64,000 nucleotides of DNA, from NCBI RefSeq assembly GCF_012933445.1, contig NZ_JABBNC010000003.1, forward strand, positions 62,001-126,000. The letters are read 5' to 3'. The position numbers were made by a program, and so were the translations under genes. The number at the start of each line of letters is the position of its first letter. Within the stretch, counting starts at the first letter, position 1. The notes beneath the pieces are model-generated. The model was not told the DNA's origin. It saw nothing but the letters and a program-made list of their open reading frames with translations, and searched no databases. The stretch is from Actinoplanes sp. TBRC 11911 (GTDB taxonomy: Bacteria > Actinomycetota > Actinomycetes > Mycobacteriales > Micromonosporaceae). Below are positions 7,555 to 15,961 of the stretch, in pieces.

Positions 7555-9153
7555 TTACCGATCGTCACTATGGAGCTTCCCGGCGGACAACCGCAGCCGC
7601 CGGGTCACCCCGATCTCGCGCAGGAACCGCTCGTCGTGGCTGACCACCACAAACGCGCCCTCGTACGCGGTGAGCGCACCCTCCAGCTGACCCACGCTGA
7701 CCAGGTCGAGATTGTTTGTCGGCTCGTCCAGCAGCAGCAGGTGCGGGGCCGGATCGGCGAACAGCACGCAGGCCAGCGTGGCCCGGAGCCGCTCGCCGCC
7801 GGACAGCAGGCCGGCCCGCAGATGCGCCCGGCCGCCGCGGAACAGGAAGCGGGCCAGCCGGTTCATCCGCTCGGCGTCGGGCAGCTCCGGCGCGAACCTC
7901 GCCAGGTTCTCCGCCACGGTCAACGCGGGATCGAGCAGGTCGAGCCGCTGCGACAGGTAGGCGATGCGCCCGTCGGCCCGGGTGACCGTCCCGCCCGCGG
8001 CCAACTCGCCGGTGATCACCCGCAGTAACGTCGTCTTCCCGGCGCCGTTCGCACCGGTCAGCGCGATGCGTTCCGGGCCGCGCACGATCAGATCCACGCC
8101 GGTTAGCACATCGCCGACCGTGATCCCCTCGGCGTGGAACAGCGTGCGGCCCGCGGGCACCCGGGTGTCCGGCAGATCGACGACGATCCGCTGATCGTCG
8201 CGCAGCTGATCCAGCGAGGCGCTGAGCCTGTTCTGGGCGTCCCCGAGCCGGCTGGCGTGCGTATCGTTCTGCCGGGCCGCCGACTCCTGGGCGTCCCGCT
8301 TCATCTGACCCGCGAAGATCCGCGGCAGCCCGGCGTTCTTCAGGTTGCGCGACGCCGTGCTCGCCCGGCGCGCGGCGCGTTCCCGCGCCTGCTGCATCTC
8401 CCGCTTCTCGCGCTTGACCTCCTGCTCGGCGTGCCGGACGGTGCGCTCGGCGACCTCTCGCCCGGCGCGGACCGCTTCCTCGTACGCCGTGAAGCCGCCC
8501 CCGAACCAGCCGATGTCGCCGCCGTCCAGCTCCGCGATGCGGTCCATCCGGTCGAGCAGGTCGCGATCGTGGCTGACCACGAGCAGGCAGCCTTTCCACT
8601 CCTGCAGAGCGTTCGCCAGGCGGTCGCGGGCCGAGCGGTCGAGGTTGTTGGTCGGCTCGTCGAGCAGCAGCACGTCCGGGTTCTTCAGCAGCTGCGCGGC
8701 GAGCCCGAGCGACACGATCTGGCCGCCGCTGAGCGTGTCCAGCCCGCGGTCGAGCGAGACGTCCGCCAGGCCGAGACGGCCGAGCTCGTACCCCGCCCGT
8801 TCCTCGACGTCCCAGTCCGACCCGATGACCGCGAAATTCTCCTCGCTCGCATCGCCGGCCTCGATCGCGTGCAGCGCCGCGATCTTCTCGTCGATGTGCA
8901 GGACCCGGGCGACCGTGCGGTCCGCGATCATCGGGAGGTCCTGCGGCAGGTAGCCGAGCACACCGTCCACGGTGATCGTTCCGGCGGTGGGGGTCAGCTC
9001 ACCCGCGATCAGTTTGAGCAGCGTGCTCTTGCCGGCGCCGTTGGGGGCGACGAGCCCGGTGCGCCCGGCCGGCACGGCGAACGACAGGCCGTCGAACACC
9101 GGCGTGTCATCGGGCCAGGAGAAGGACAGATTGGTGCCAACGATGGAAGACAT
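7555..9153 (-). CDS. ABC-F family ATPase (ribosome-associated, possible antibiotic-resistance type)
   Basis: About 532 residues, two ABC domains and no membrane segment. Walker A motifs are APNGAGKST and GANGAGKTT, signatures LSGGQIVS and LSGGERLR, and Walker B motifs both end LLLDEPTNNLD. The inter-domain linker is long, charged and helical (EEAVRAGREVAERTVRHAEQ). ABC-F proteins act on the ribosome, and several actinobacterial ones protect it from antibiotics. The start MSSIVGTNLSF at 9153 matches the family better than the upstream in-frame GTG at 9261. A leader peptide and hairpins precede it, suggesting translation-dependent induction. Which drug class, if any, cannot be told. Confidence 0.88.
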   Translation of the reverse strand: MSSIVGTNLSFSWPDDTPVFDGLSFAVPAGRTGLVAPNGAGKSTLLKLIAGELTPTAGTITVDGVLGYLPQDLPMIADRTVARVLHIDEKIAALHAIEAGDASEENFAVIGSDWDVEERAGYELGRLGLADVSLDRGLDTLSGGQIVSLGLAAQLLKNPDVLLLDEPTNNLDRSARDRLANALQEWKGCLLVVSHDRDLLDRMDRIAELDGGDIGWFGGGFTAYEEAVRAGREVAERTVRHAEQEVKREKREMQQARERAARRASTASRNLKNAGLPRIFAGQMKRDAQESAARQNDTHASRLGDAQNRLSASLDQLRDDQRIVVDLPDTRVPAGRTLFHAEGITVGDVLTGVDLIVRGPERIALTGANGAGKTTLLRVITGELAAGGTVTRADGRIAYLSQRLDLLDPALTVAENLARFAPELPDAERMNRLARFLFRGGRAHLRAGLLSGGERLRATLACVLFADPAPHLLLLDEPTNNLDLVSVGQLEGALTAYEGAFVVVSHDERFLREIGVTRRLRLSAGKLHSDDR

Positions 9154-9300
9154 GCTTGAGGAGACCTTTTCCGGGCGCGAGACGACGCCCATCGGTGTGC
9201 GGGAATGACGACATGGCCACGCGGCGCGTTCAGCGCCGGCGGTGGTCCTCCGGGCTCTCACCCGGAGATGTCGTCGTCACCTGCCACAGCGATCTCCTTA
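9154..9300 (-). promoter_or_regulatory. putative ribosome-mediated attenuator/leader upstream of the ABC-F gene
   Basis: In transcript order: an AAGGAG site, a 9-codon ORF (9287-9258), a CTCCGGG/CCCGGAG hairpin starting inside that ORF, a GGCGC/GCGCC hairpin, then AUGUCGUC (9214-9207) perfectly complementary to GACGACAU inside the small ORF (9275-9268). A GGGCG/CGCCC hairpin lies just before the ABC-F start. A ribosome on the small ORF would block the long-range stem. Leader-peptide control is established for several ABC-F resistance genes; here it is inferred from layout. Confidence 0.5.
9258..9287 (-). CDS. 9-codon leader peptide ORF
   Basis: GTG at 9287 sits 6 bases after a strong AAGGAG site and encodes MAGDDDISG followed by TGA. 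The TGA overlaps an in-frame GTG (9261) of the ABC-F frame. An alternative GTG at 9280 would give MTTTSPGESPEDHRRR but is too far from the ribosome binding site. No other gene in this stretch uses that site, so translation of the small ORF is likely if the region is transcribed. Confidence 0.5.
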   Translation of the reverse strand: MAGDDDISG

Positions 9301-9320
9301 ATCACCGCAACTGTACGCCC

Positions 9321-9440
9321 TCAGCCGGTGACGGTGAGAGCGGAAGCCAGCACCACCACCCGGGCGCCGCCGAGGGCCAGCTCACCGGCCAGCATGAGCC
9401 CGGTCGGGCCGGCCCCGGCGACGATCACGTCGGCGCTCAT
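9321..9440 (-). pseudogene. truncated FAD-dependent monooxygenase (N-terminal Rossmann segment only)
   Basis: A 39-codon ORF begins SADVIVAGAGPTGLMLAGEL, the exact dinucleotide-binding opening (GxGxxG) of aromatic-ring FAD monooxygenases (PheA/TfdB/Rox type, normally 400-550 residues). It runs through the second beta strand (ARVVVL) and then departs into a short unrelated tail and a stop. Its ATG overlaps the stop of the VC0807-type gene as ATGA, so it was the last gene of that operon. A deletion that removed nearly all of it and joined the remnant to the ABC-F leader region is the simplest explanation. Confidence 0.75.
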
Positions 9441-10087
9441 GCGCGCAGCCCCCGCGTCTTCGTGTAGTACAGGTGGAACAGCAGGGTCGGCACGGCCAGG
9501 ACCGGCCAGCTGGCGTTGAGCACGGCCGGCGCGAGGTCGAGCGGCAGTAGGTAGGCGGCGGCCAGCGTGACGACGACGTTGACCAGTCCGACGCAGCCCC
9601 AGACCAGGGTCAGCACCCGCAGGCCGTGCCGGAACTCCGCGTCGGTGTCCCACTTGGACTCCCAGTCGCGTAAACCCTCGGGACCGACCTTGGCGAGCAC
9701 GAAGGCCCGGAACAGCAGCATCAGCGCCGGCCGCCCGACGAACACCGAGGCCAGCAGCCATGCTGAGACCAGGCCGAAGAGCAGGCCACCCCAGGCGTCG
9801 CGGATCAGCATCGTGCGGGCGTCCCCGGTCATCGCCGAGACGCCCAGGCTGAGCGCGACCACCGACAACACGAAGACGGCGAGGAAATCGACGGTGCGGG
9901 TGCGGACGAACTTGACCAGCACGGTGACGACCGGGACGACCGCGGACAGCAGCAGCGACCACCACTGGTCCACCCCGGCGGCGCGCAGGCCGTAATACAC
10001 GATCAGCGGCAGCCCGAAGTCGACGACCATCGGGATCAGCAGGGCGGCACGGTTCATCGGCTTGGCAGGGGCGGTTGTCGTGGTCAT
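9437..10087 (-). CDS. VC0807-family integral membrane protein
   Basis: A 216-residue protein with about six hydrophobic segments and short loops: ALLIPMVVDFGLPLIVYYGL near the N-terminus, SLLLSAVVPVVTVLVKFVRT, FLAVFVLSVVALSLGVSAMT and later helices. The pattern and the conserved LFHLYYTKTR end fit the VC0807 family, often found beside TetR regulators and of unknown function. It overlaps the TetR gene upstream and the monooxygenase remnant downstream, each by ATGA, so the three form one translationally coupled unit. Confidence 0.75.
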   Translation of the reverse strand: MTTTTAPAKPMNRAALLIPMVVDFGLPLIVYYGLRAAGVDQWWSLLLSAVVPVVTVLVKFVRTRTVDFLAVFVLSVVALSLGVSAMTGDARTMLIRDAWGGLLFGLVSAWLLASVFVGRPALMLLFRAFVLAKVGPEGLRDWESKWDTDAEFRHGLRVLTLVWGCVGLVNVVVTLAAAYLLPLDLAPAVLNASWPVLAVPTLLFHLYYTKTRGLRA

Positions 10088-10662
10088 GAGGGGTCCTTCC
10101 GGGTGGCGCGCAGGAAAAGGCCGACAAGCTCTTGCCCGTACGCGTGGGGGTCGAGATCGGTCCGGGAAGCGGCCGCGTCGATGGCGGCACGCACGGTAAC
10201 GGCCATGACGATCGGATCGAAGGTGCGGAACTCGCCCGACTCCTGGCCCTGGCGGAAAAGCGTGGCCAGCCGGGACACCGGGTCGTCGACGTCCTCGGCG
10301 CGCAGCAGCGGGCGGCCGTCGTCGGTGCGGGCGTTGGTGGCGATCTCGACGACCGCCCGGATCGCGGTGGGGTGTTCCGCGATGAATTCCAGGTTGGACT
10401 CGAGGTAGGCGGTCAGCTGCTCGGTGGGCGTGGTGGCGGCGCGCAGCCGCTTGCCCATGTAGTCGGCGGCCTCGGCCAGCACGGCGCCGGCGACCGCGCG
10501 GACCAGCTCGGCCTTGTCGTCGAAGTGGTAGGAGATCAGCCGGGTGCTGCTGATGCCGGCCCGCTTGGCGATGCGGGCGAAGGAGGCGTTGCCGTAGCCC
10601 AGCTCGGCGATCGTGTCGATCGCGGCCAGGACGATCTGGGCCCGTCGGGCCCCCGTGGTCAC
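10084..10662 (-). CDS. TetR/AcrR-family transcriptional repressor
   Basis: About 192 residues. The N-terminal helix-turn-helix (AQIVLAAIDTIAELGYGNAS, then FARIAKRAGISSTRLISYHF) is followed by a helical ligand domain. The frame is open to 10716, but that extension would translate the operator palindromes, so the GTG at 10662 (VTTGARRAQIV) is the likely start; no clear ribosome binding site precedes it, suggesting a short or absent leader. It probably represses its own operon by binding the double palindrome at 10671-10706. The natural inducer is unknown. Confidence 0.88.
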   Translation of the reverse strand: MTTGARRAQIVLAAIDTIAELGYGNASFARIAKRAGISSTRLISYHFDDKAELVRAVAGAVLAEAADYMGKRLRAATTPTEQLTAYLESNLEFIAEHPTAIRAVVEIATNARTDDGRPLLRAEDVDDPVSRLATLFRQGQESGEFRTFDPIVMAVTVRAAIDAAASRTDLDPHAYGQELVGLFLRATRKDPS

Positions 10663-10670
10663 CGTGTCGT

Positions 10671-10706
10671 TTACTCGCACGAGTAATTTTTTACTCGTGC
10701 GAGTAA
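10671..10706. promoter_or_regulatory. double TetR operator
   Basis: TTACTCGCACGAGTAA (10671-10686) and its reverse complement TTACTCGTGCGAGTAA (10691-10706) are separated by four T's. Each is a near-palindrome with ACTCG/CGAGT half-sites, centres 20 bp apart, i.e. two helical turns. The pair sits directly before the TetR start at 10662 and just after the phospholipase stop, the expected place for an autoregulatory operator. Confidence 0.75.
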
Positions 10707-10719
10707 CATTCGTCAAGGC

Positions 10720-11286
10720 CTATCTTGAAGCGCGGTCTTCGGCGGCCCTTTTGGACGCCGACTCGATGCGGCGGACCTCGGCCCGGGACACCTTCGGAGC
10801 GCCGTAGTGGCGGGCCGCGCGGTAGTAGACGCCGGCCAGGACCGAGCAGACCGGCCGCAGCAGCAGCCCGTAGGTGGCGCACTTGCGGCGCAGGTCGGCG
10901 AGGAACGCCCGATCGATCCGGGCCCGGTTCGCGGCGAATCCGCCGATCGCCTTGTAGTTGCGATAGCCGAAGTCGTGCCGCGCGCACGCCAGCCGGAAGT
11001 CGAAGCCGATCGGCCGGTCCGGGCCATCCGTGCAGTAGTCGGTGGTCCAGATGAAGCGGTAATCGGACAGGCGATCGGGGTGCAGGCGGGCCTCGTTCCA
11101 GTCGCGGTAGCTCTCGGCGCCGGGGTCGGTCAGCGCCCTCAGCACGGCCGGCTTGCTCGGCGGCGCGACCCGGGCATCCGACCCGGCCATGGCACCCGGC
11201 GCGGCCATCGCGGGCACGGCGGCCGGTGCGGCCAGGACCCCGGTTACGCCGACGACCACGGCCGTGATCACGAAAGACCTACGCAT
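10720..11286 (-). CDS. secreted phospholipase A2, prokaryotic type
   Basis: A 188-residue protein with a Sec signal peptide (about 1-29, ending AMA). The core TTDYCTDGPD, then RLACARHDFGYRNY, carries the catalytic His104-Asp105 pair and the paired cysteines of bacterial/fungal PLA2. These enzymes hydrolyse the sn-2 ester of phospholipids with calcium. It ends 13 bases before the TetR double operator and diverges from the HTH regulator gene at 11374; the shared intergenic region carries a long inverted repeat, so that regulator may control it. Confidence 0.9.
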   Translation of the reverse strand: MRRSFVITAVVVGVTGVLAAPAAVPAMAAPGAMAGSDARVAPPSKPAVLRALTDPGAESYRDWNEARLHPDRLSDYRFIWTTDYCTDGPDRPIGFDFRLACARHDFGYRNYKAIGGFAANRARIDRAFLADLRRKCATYGLLLRPVCSVLAGVYYRAARHYGAPKVSRAEVRRIESASKRAAEDRASR

Positions 11287-11295
11287 CAGTCACAC

Positions 11296-11334
11296 CCCAC
11301 TTTGCCCGACAAATCGGGCAAATCCTACAGTGGG
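11296..11334. promoter_or_regulatory. inverted repeat in the PLA2/HTH-regulator divergent promoter
   Basis: TTTGCCCGA (11301-11309) and TCGGGCAAA (11314-11322) are perfect 9-bp arms around CAAA. An outer pair CCCACT (11296-11301) and AGTGGG (11329-11334) nests outside them. The position between divergent starts (11286 and 11374) suits an operator for the regulator; this is inferred, and it could also form an RNA hairpin. Confidence 0.55.
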
Positions 11335-11373
11335 CCTTCCGAGGGAGATCGACTTGCTCCTAGCCTGTGTCGC

Positions 11374-12318
11374 GTGTCCGATGTTGTTGAGCTGCTCAGC
11401 GCCGCCGAACAGCACGCCTACCGGCTGCTGGTGCGGCTGGCCGGGGCCGGCCCGGCGGAGCTCGCCCGGCAGGCCGGCATCTCGGCGGCGGAAGCGGCCG
11501 AGCTCCTGGAAGCGTTACGCCGCAAGGGACTGGCCAGCGCCGGCCCGCCGTTTCACGCGCTGCCGCCGGATGTCGCGCTCGGCGAACGCTTGCTCCGCGA
11601 GCAACAGGCCCTGGAGTCGGCGCGGCAGATGGTCGCCGCGCTCAGCGACGAATACCGCAGCAACACCCGCCGCCGGCACGCCGACCACCTCGTCGAGATC
11701 GTCGTCGGCGCGACGGCCCTACGGGACCGGCTACGCGAGATGCAGGAGTCGGCCCGCGAGGAGATCCTCTGGTTCTGCCGGGCCAACCCGATTGCCATGC
11801 AGGGCCCGGACAACACCGAGGAGACCTCGGCCCTCGAACGCGGCGTCCGGTACCGGGCCATCTACGAGCTCGAGCTGCTGGAGAAGCCGGGCGAGCTGGA
11901 CAGCATCGTCGAGGCCGTCAAACTCGGTGAGCACTCCCGGACGCTGCCGGCGCTGCCGGTGCGGCTGGCCATCGCGGACGGGTCGCTGGCGATCTGCCCG
12001 CTGGTGCCGGACGCGTCGCGCGGCGTGGGCGAGCCGAGCGCCGCGCTGATCCGGTCGAGTGAGTTGCTCGACGCGCTCAAGGCACTCTTCGAGTCCTATT
12101 GGGAGCGTGCCACGCCGCTGCTGGCCGACGACCGGGACGACCCGGACAAGCTGCTGCTGTCGCTGTTCGTCGCCGGCATGCCGGACAAGTCGATCGCCAC
12201 CCAGCTCGGTGTCAGCCGCCGCACGGTGCAACGCCGGCTCGACCGTCTGATGACGGTGGCCGGCGTCGACACCAGGGCGGGGCTCGCTTTCCAGGCCGGC
12301 AAACGCGGCTGGTTATAA
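11374..12318 (+). CDS. HTH transcriptional regulator, TrmB-like N-terminus and C-terminal LuxR-type HTH
   Basis: About 314 residues from the GTG at 11374 (SDVVELLSAAEQHAYRLL). The N-terminal part is a winged-helix-like segment (GPAELARQAGISAAEAAELL), the middle an effector-like domain, and the C-terminus a GerE/LuxR-type helix-turn-helix (MPDKSIATQLGVSRRTVQRR). The frame is open upstream to 10807 but that part is antisense to the PLA2 gene. It converges with the large subtilase gene with only 8 bases between stops. In actinobacteria this architecture often accompanies secreted hydrolases, but its targets are unknown. Confidence 0.82.
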   Translation: MSDVVELLSAAEQHAYRLLVRLAGAGPAELARQAGISAAEAAELLEALRRKGLASAGPPFHALPPDVALGERLLREQQALESARQMVAALSDEYRSNTRRRHADHLVEIVVGATALRDRLREMQESAREEILWFCRANPIAMQGPDNTEETSALERGVRYRAIYELELLEKPGELDSIVEAVKLGEHSRTLPALPVRLAIADGSLAICPLVPDASRGVGEPSAALIRSSELLDALKALFESYWERATPLLADDRDDPDKLLLSLFVAGMPDKSIATQLGVSRRTVQRRLDRLMTVAGVDTRAGLAFQAGKRGWL

Positions 12319-12326
12319 GGAAACCC

Positions 12327-15300
12327 TCAGGACCGCCCGTACGCCGAGAGCACCGTCTGCCGCACGCTGTCACCGGCCCGATCGTCGGCCGTGACCCGCA
12401 GCGAGACCTTCCCGTGGCCGGCCGGAACCAGGAACTTCGAACCCACCGCGGGCGCTGTCGTCCAGTGCGCACCGGCGTCCGAGGACACCTCGACGCGTAC
12501 CGAATGGGCACCTGGAACCGAGACGCCCAGCAGGTGCGCCCGGGAGGTTGCGGTGCCGTCCAGCGCCACCGGGGCCGCGTACGAGATCTGGAGCAAAGGC
12601 AGCGAGCCGGAGCGAGCCGACCGGAAGGACCACTCGGTGGTTGTGGACGTTCCGTAGATCCACTCCGCGCCGCCGCGGCTGGTCGACAGCGTCAGCCGGT
12701 ACGCGGCGTCCCCCCTCGGCACCGTCACGTCCTGCCACGCGTCCGGCAATGCGGTGAGTAACGTGCCGTTGCGATACAACCGCGCCGACGCCGTGCTGTC
12801 ACCGCCCACCGGACGGATCAGCGAGTGCTTGCCGGTGCCGTCGACATACTGGGCGATGCGCAGGTTCAGCACGTTCCCGGTGCGGGTGCTGCCGGAGCCG
12901 GCCGGCCGTACGACCGGGCCGTACCAGGTATCCGTCGACGTGCCGGCCGTCCGGTACGAGACCGGCTCCTCCACCACGCCGCCGTCCAGCGGGCCGCCGA
13001 TGAAGTTCTCCGGATACGCGTGGTGCACCTGATGCTGCCAAATGGTGTCGCCGGTGGAGACCCATTCCTCGCGTACGGACGGGGTCCGCACATAGCGATC
13101 GGTGTCGTTCCACGCGTAGTCCTGCCACGGACGCCAGCCGAACCGCTGCTCCTTCGCCCAGTCGAGCCCGCCGTTGTCCGCGTACCGTGCCGTGATCCGC
13201 TGCGAGTTCGCCGCGGTCACCCGGTAGACGATGTGCTGCGGCACGCGATCGTGGGCGACCTGGAAGACGTCGTAGAGATACGGGGTGTTCGGCGTGAGCG
13301 TCAGCGTGAGCGAGCCGCGCTTGGTGAGCAGCCGTTGGCCCTCGTCGTGCGTGACGACCAGTGCCACCGTACCGAGCCGCTCCCCCGCCGGCGTCCACGC
13401 GGACACCGCCGGGATGCCGGGTTCGCGCACCACGACCGCCACCGCAGCACCGGCTTCGGCAGCAGCGGCGACCAGCGAATACTCGTCGGCGTCGGGCCCG
13501 GCCCGCAAGACAACGGCCTTCCCCCGTACGCCTCCGCCCAGCCCCGCCACCAGGTCGAAGCGCTTGGTCCCTTGGAAGACGGGTGAGTTGTTCATCAGGC
13601 GAAGGGGCACCGCCGCGCCCGCGACCGTCGCCTCGCTGAGCGGCGCCGCGAGCTGCCACCGGGACGAGAACTCGAAGCTGCCCCGGCGCACCTTGCCGGT
13701 CGGCGTGACGTTGAGCCGCTGGATGTTGCTCGCGTCCTGGTATCCGTTGGCGATGGCCCGCCCGGAGCCCAGCACCCGGTACGTGTAGTAGCTGAGGACG
13801 GTGCGCGTCTCGGCCGGCTTCGGTGTCTCGATCGTGACCGGGTTGGCCTTGCGCGCGTCCAGCACCACCGAGATGTCATGGTCGACGTGCAGCTCGGGCA
13901 TCGTGACGAGGGTGTCCTCGGTGGCCGTGCCGATCGAGGCGTTGAGCAGGTAATCGCCCTCGGTCACCTCGAGCACCGGGTGCTGGCCGGCGAACATCGA
14001 GCCCAGCACGTCGAAGCGCGGGTCGTCGCCGAACATCAGCAGCACCGGCACGTCGGCGGGGTTGCCGTCACGGTCCACGGCGGACAGCGTGACCTTGCGG
14101 TGCGGGAGGTCCAGGGTGCCGCCGATCGCGGTGGTCAGCCGGATGCCGTCCGGGCCGGTCGCGGTCAGCCAGCCGCCGAACTGGCCCTGATCCGACTTGC
14201 CGGGATCGAAGGTCAGGGTGACGTTGGTGCTGCCGCCCGCCGGGATGGTCACCGTGGCCACGTCCGGGGCGACCGCGGCGAGATCGTCCTGAAGCGACAG
14301 CGTGACCGATTTTTCGGAAAAATTGGTGTAAGTCACGGCGCGGGTGTTGGCCTTCTCGCCGACCGCGCGTAACCCGAAGTCCGCCACGCCGGTAGCGGTG
14401 ACCCGCTGCGTCACGGCCCGTGCCACATCCACCCGGCCGGCGCCCTGCCCGTACACGCTCGTCCCGGCCACCGTCTTCGCCGTACTGACCAGCGCGTTCT
14501 TGAGCTGCGCGCCCGTCCACGATGGATGCTGCTGCGCGAGGATCGCCGCCGCGCCGGCCACGTGCGGCGTCGCCATCGACGTGCCGGAGGCGCTCGTGTA
14601 AAGGTCGTCGACCGGGTCGCCCATCGTCGTGCCGGCCGCCCGGGCCGCCACGATGCCGACACCGGGCGCGGTGATCTCCGGCTTGAGCCCGTGGTCGCCG
14701 ACGCGCGGGCCCCGGCTGGAAAAGTCGGCGAGCGCGTCGTCGCCGTCGACCGCGCCGACCGTCAGCGCGGACGCGGCCGATCCCGGCGAGCCGATCGTGT
14801 TGTCCGCGCCGGAGTTCCCGGCCGCGATCACGAACAGCGTGCCCTTGCTCGCGCTGATCTCGTTCACCGCGGCGGCCAGCGGGTCGGTGCCGTCGGTCGG
14901 GTCGCCGCCGAGGCTCATGTTCACCACGCGGGCGCCCTGGTCGGCGGCCCACTGCATGCCCTCGATGATCCCGGACTCGAGCCCGCTGCCGGTGTCGTCG
15001 AGAACCTTGCCGATGAGCAGCTTCGCGCCCGGCGCGACACCCGGATGCGCGCCGGCCGCGGCCACCGTCGACGCGACGTGGGTGCCGTGGCCGACGTGGT
15101 CGGCGATGTCCGGGCTGTCGCTGAAGTCCTTCTCGCCGACGATCTTCCCGGCTACGTCCGGATGCGTGGCGTCGATGCCGGTGTCCAGCACGGCCACGGT
15201 CACGCCGGTGCCGTCGAGACCGGCCTGCCAGGCGGCGGGCGCGCCGATCTGCTCGGCGCTGCCGTCCAGCGCCGCGGTCACCTTGCCATCCAGCCAGATC

Positions 15301-15833
15301 TTCTGCGTGGCGGCGACCCGGGCATTCGCCTGCGTACGCCAGAACGCCGCGAGACTGTCCTTGCCCGGGCGCACGGCGACGGCCCCGATGCTGGGCAGTG
15401 CCGTGGAATCCGACACCCGCATCGTCGAGAGACCGGCCGGGGACTGCACGATCAGCGGGAGGGTCGCGCTCGCGGCGTCGCCGTATCCCTCGTCGATCAG
15501 GTGCCGGACGTCGAACAGTTCCATGTCGAGCCGGCCGTCGGCGAGCATCGGCACGGCGTCGGCGGGGATGACGCGTACGCCGTCCTTGGTCTCGATGGTC
15601 TGGAAGTTGATGTTCGCCCGGCCCGGACCTGGCCGCACCGAGGCGGCGAAGCGTCCGTCACCCGCCGGGGAAAGCGAGACGACGTCGCCGGTGATGAGGG
15701 TGACCGACTGCCCGGTGACGGCAATCGGGCCGGCCGGCTTCACGGTGGCCGCGGCGGCGGTGGGGGAAAGCGCTGCGGCTCCGAGCAGGACTCCGGCGAA
15801 CACTGCGGTGATGCGCGGGGATGGTGGGGACAC
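12327..15833 (-). CDS. large secreted S8 (subtilisin-like) serine protease
   Basis: About 1168 residues from a GTG at 15833 with AAGGAG six bases upstream; the signal peptide follows (ITAVFAGVLLGAAALSPTAA). A propeptide region precedes the catalytic domain, whose triad is Asp217 (VAVLDTGIDATH), His249 (GHGTHVAS) and Ser419 (SGTSMATPHVAG), with oxyanion Asn339 (AAGNSG); numbering is from the GTG. The long C-terminal half holds a Fn3-like region, a PA-like segment (VVLRAGPDADEY, AAVAVVVREPG) and a beta-sandwich end. It probably degrades extracellular protein. Neighbouring regulator may control it. Confidence 0.93.
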   Translation of the reverse strand: MSPPSPRITAVFAGVLLGAAALSPTAAAATVKPAGPIAVTGQSVTLITGDVVSLSPAGDGRFAASVRPGPGRANINFQTIETKDGVRVIPADAVPMLADGRLDMELFDVRHLIDEGYGDAASATLPLIVQSPAGLSTMRVSDSTALPSIGAVAVRPGKDSLAAFWRTQANARVAATQKIWLDGKVTAALDGSAEQIGAPAAWQAGLDGTGVTVAVLDTGIDATHPDVAGKIVGEKDFSDSPDIADHVGHGTHVASTVAAAGAHPGVAPGAKLLIGKVLDDTGSGLESGIIEGMQWAADQGARVVNMSLGGDPTDGTDPLAAAVNEISASKGTLFVIAAGNSGADNTIGSPGSAASALTVGAVDGDDALADFSSRGPRVGDHGLKPEITAPGVGIVAARAAGTTMGDPVDDLYTSASGTSMATPHVAGAAAILAQQHPSWTGAQLKNALVSTAKTVAGTSVYGQGAGRVDVARAVTQRVTATGVADFGLRAVGEKANTRAVTYTNFSEKSVTLSLQDDLAAVAPDVATVTIPAGGSTNVTLTFDPGKSDQGQFGGWLTATGPDGIRLTTAIGGTLDLPHRKVTLSAVDRDGNPADVPVLLMFGDDPRFDVLGSMFAGQHPVLEVTEGDYLLNASIGTATEDTLVTMPELHVDHDISVVLDARKANPVTIETPKPAETRTVLSYYTYRVLGSGRAIANGYQDASNIQRLNVTPTGKVRRGSFEFSSRWQLAAPLSEATVAGAAVPLRLMNNSPVFQGTKRFDLVAGLGGGVRGKAVVLRAGPDADEYSLVAAAAEAGAAVAVVVREPGIPAVSAWTPAGERLGTVALVVTHDEGQRLLTKRGSLTLTLTPNTPYLYDVFQVAHDRVPQHIVYRVTAANSQRITARYADNGGLDWAKEQRFGWRPWQDYAWNDTDRYVRTPSVREEWVSTGDTIWQHQVHHAYPENFIGGPLDGGVVEEPVSYRTAGTSTDTWYGPVVRPAGSGSTRTGNVLNLRIAQYVDGTGKHSLIRPVGGDSTASARLYRNGTLLTALPDAWQDVTVPRGDAAYRLTLSTSRGGAEWIYGTSTTTEWSFRSARSGSLPLLQISYAAPVALDGTATSRAHLLGVSVPGAHSVRVEVSSDAGAHWTTAPAVGSKFLVPAGHGKVSLRVTADDRAGDSVRQTVLSAYGRS

Positions 15834-15961
15834 GGTCGGCTCCTTAGCGTTGCCGCCACCTCGCAGACGAGGCGACGACACGCATTCTTAAGCCGGCCGA
15901 TGTCCTCCCGACAGTTGCTCGCGCTGCCGCAGAGACGACATGACGCGAAGTGGACAACCCG

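Noticed and set aside
10807..11373. Upstream extension of the HTH regulator
   Set aside because: Antisense to the phospholipase A2 gene and without domain content; the GTG at 11374 starts the recognisable protein.
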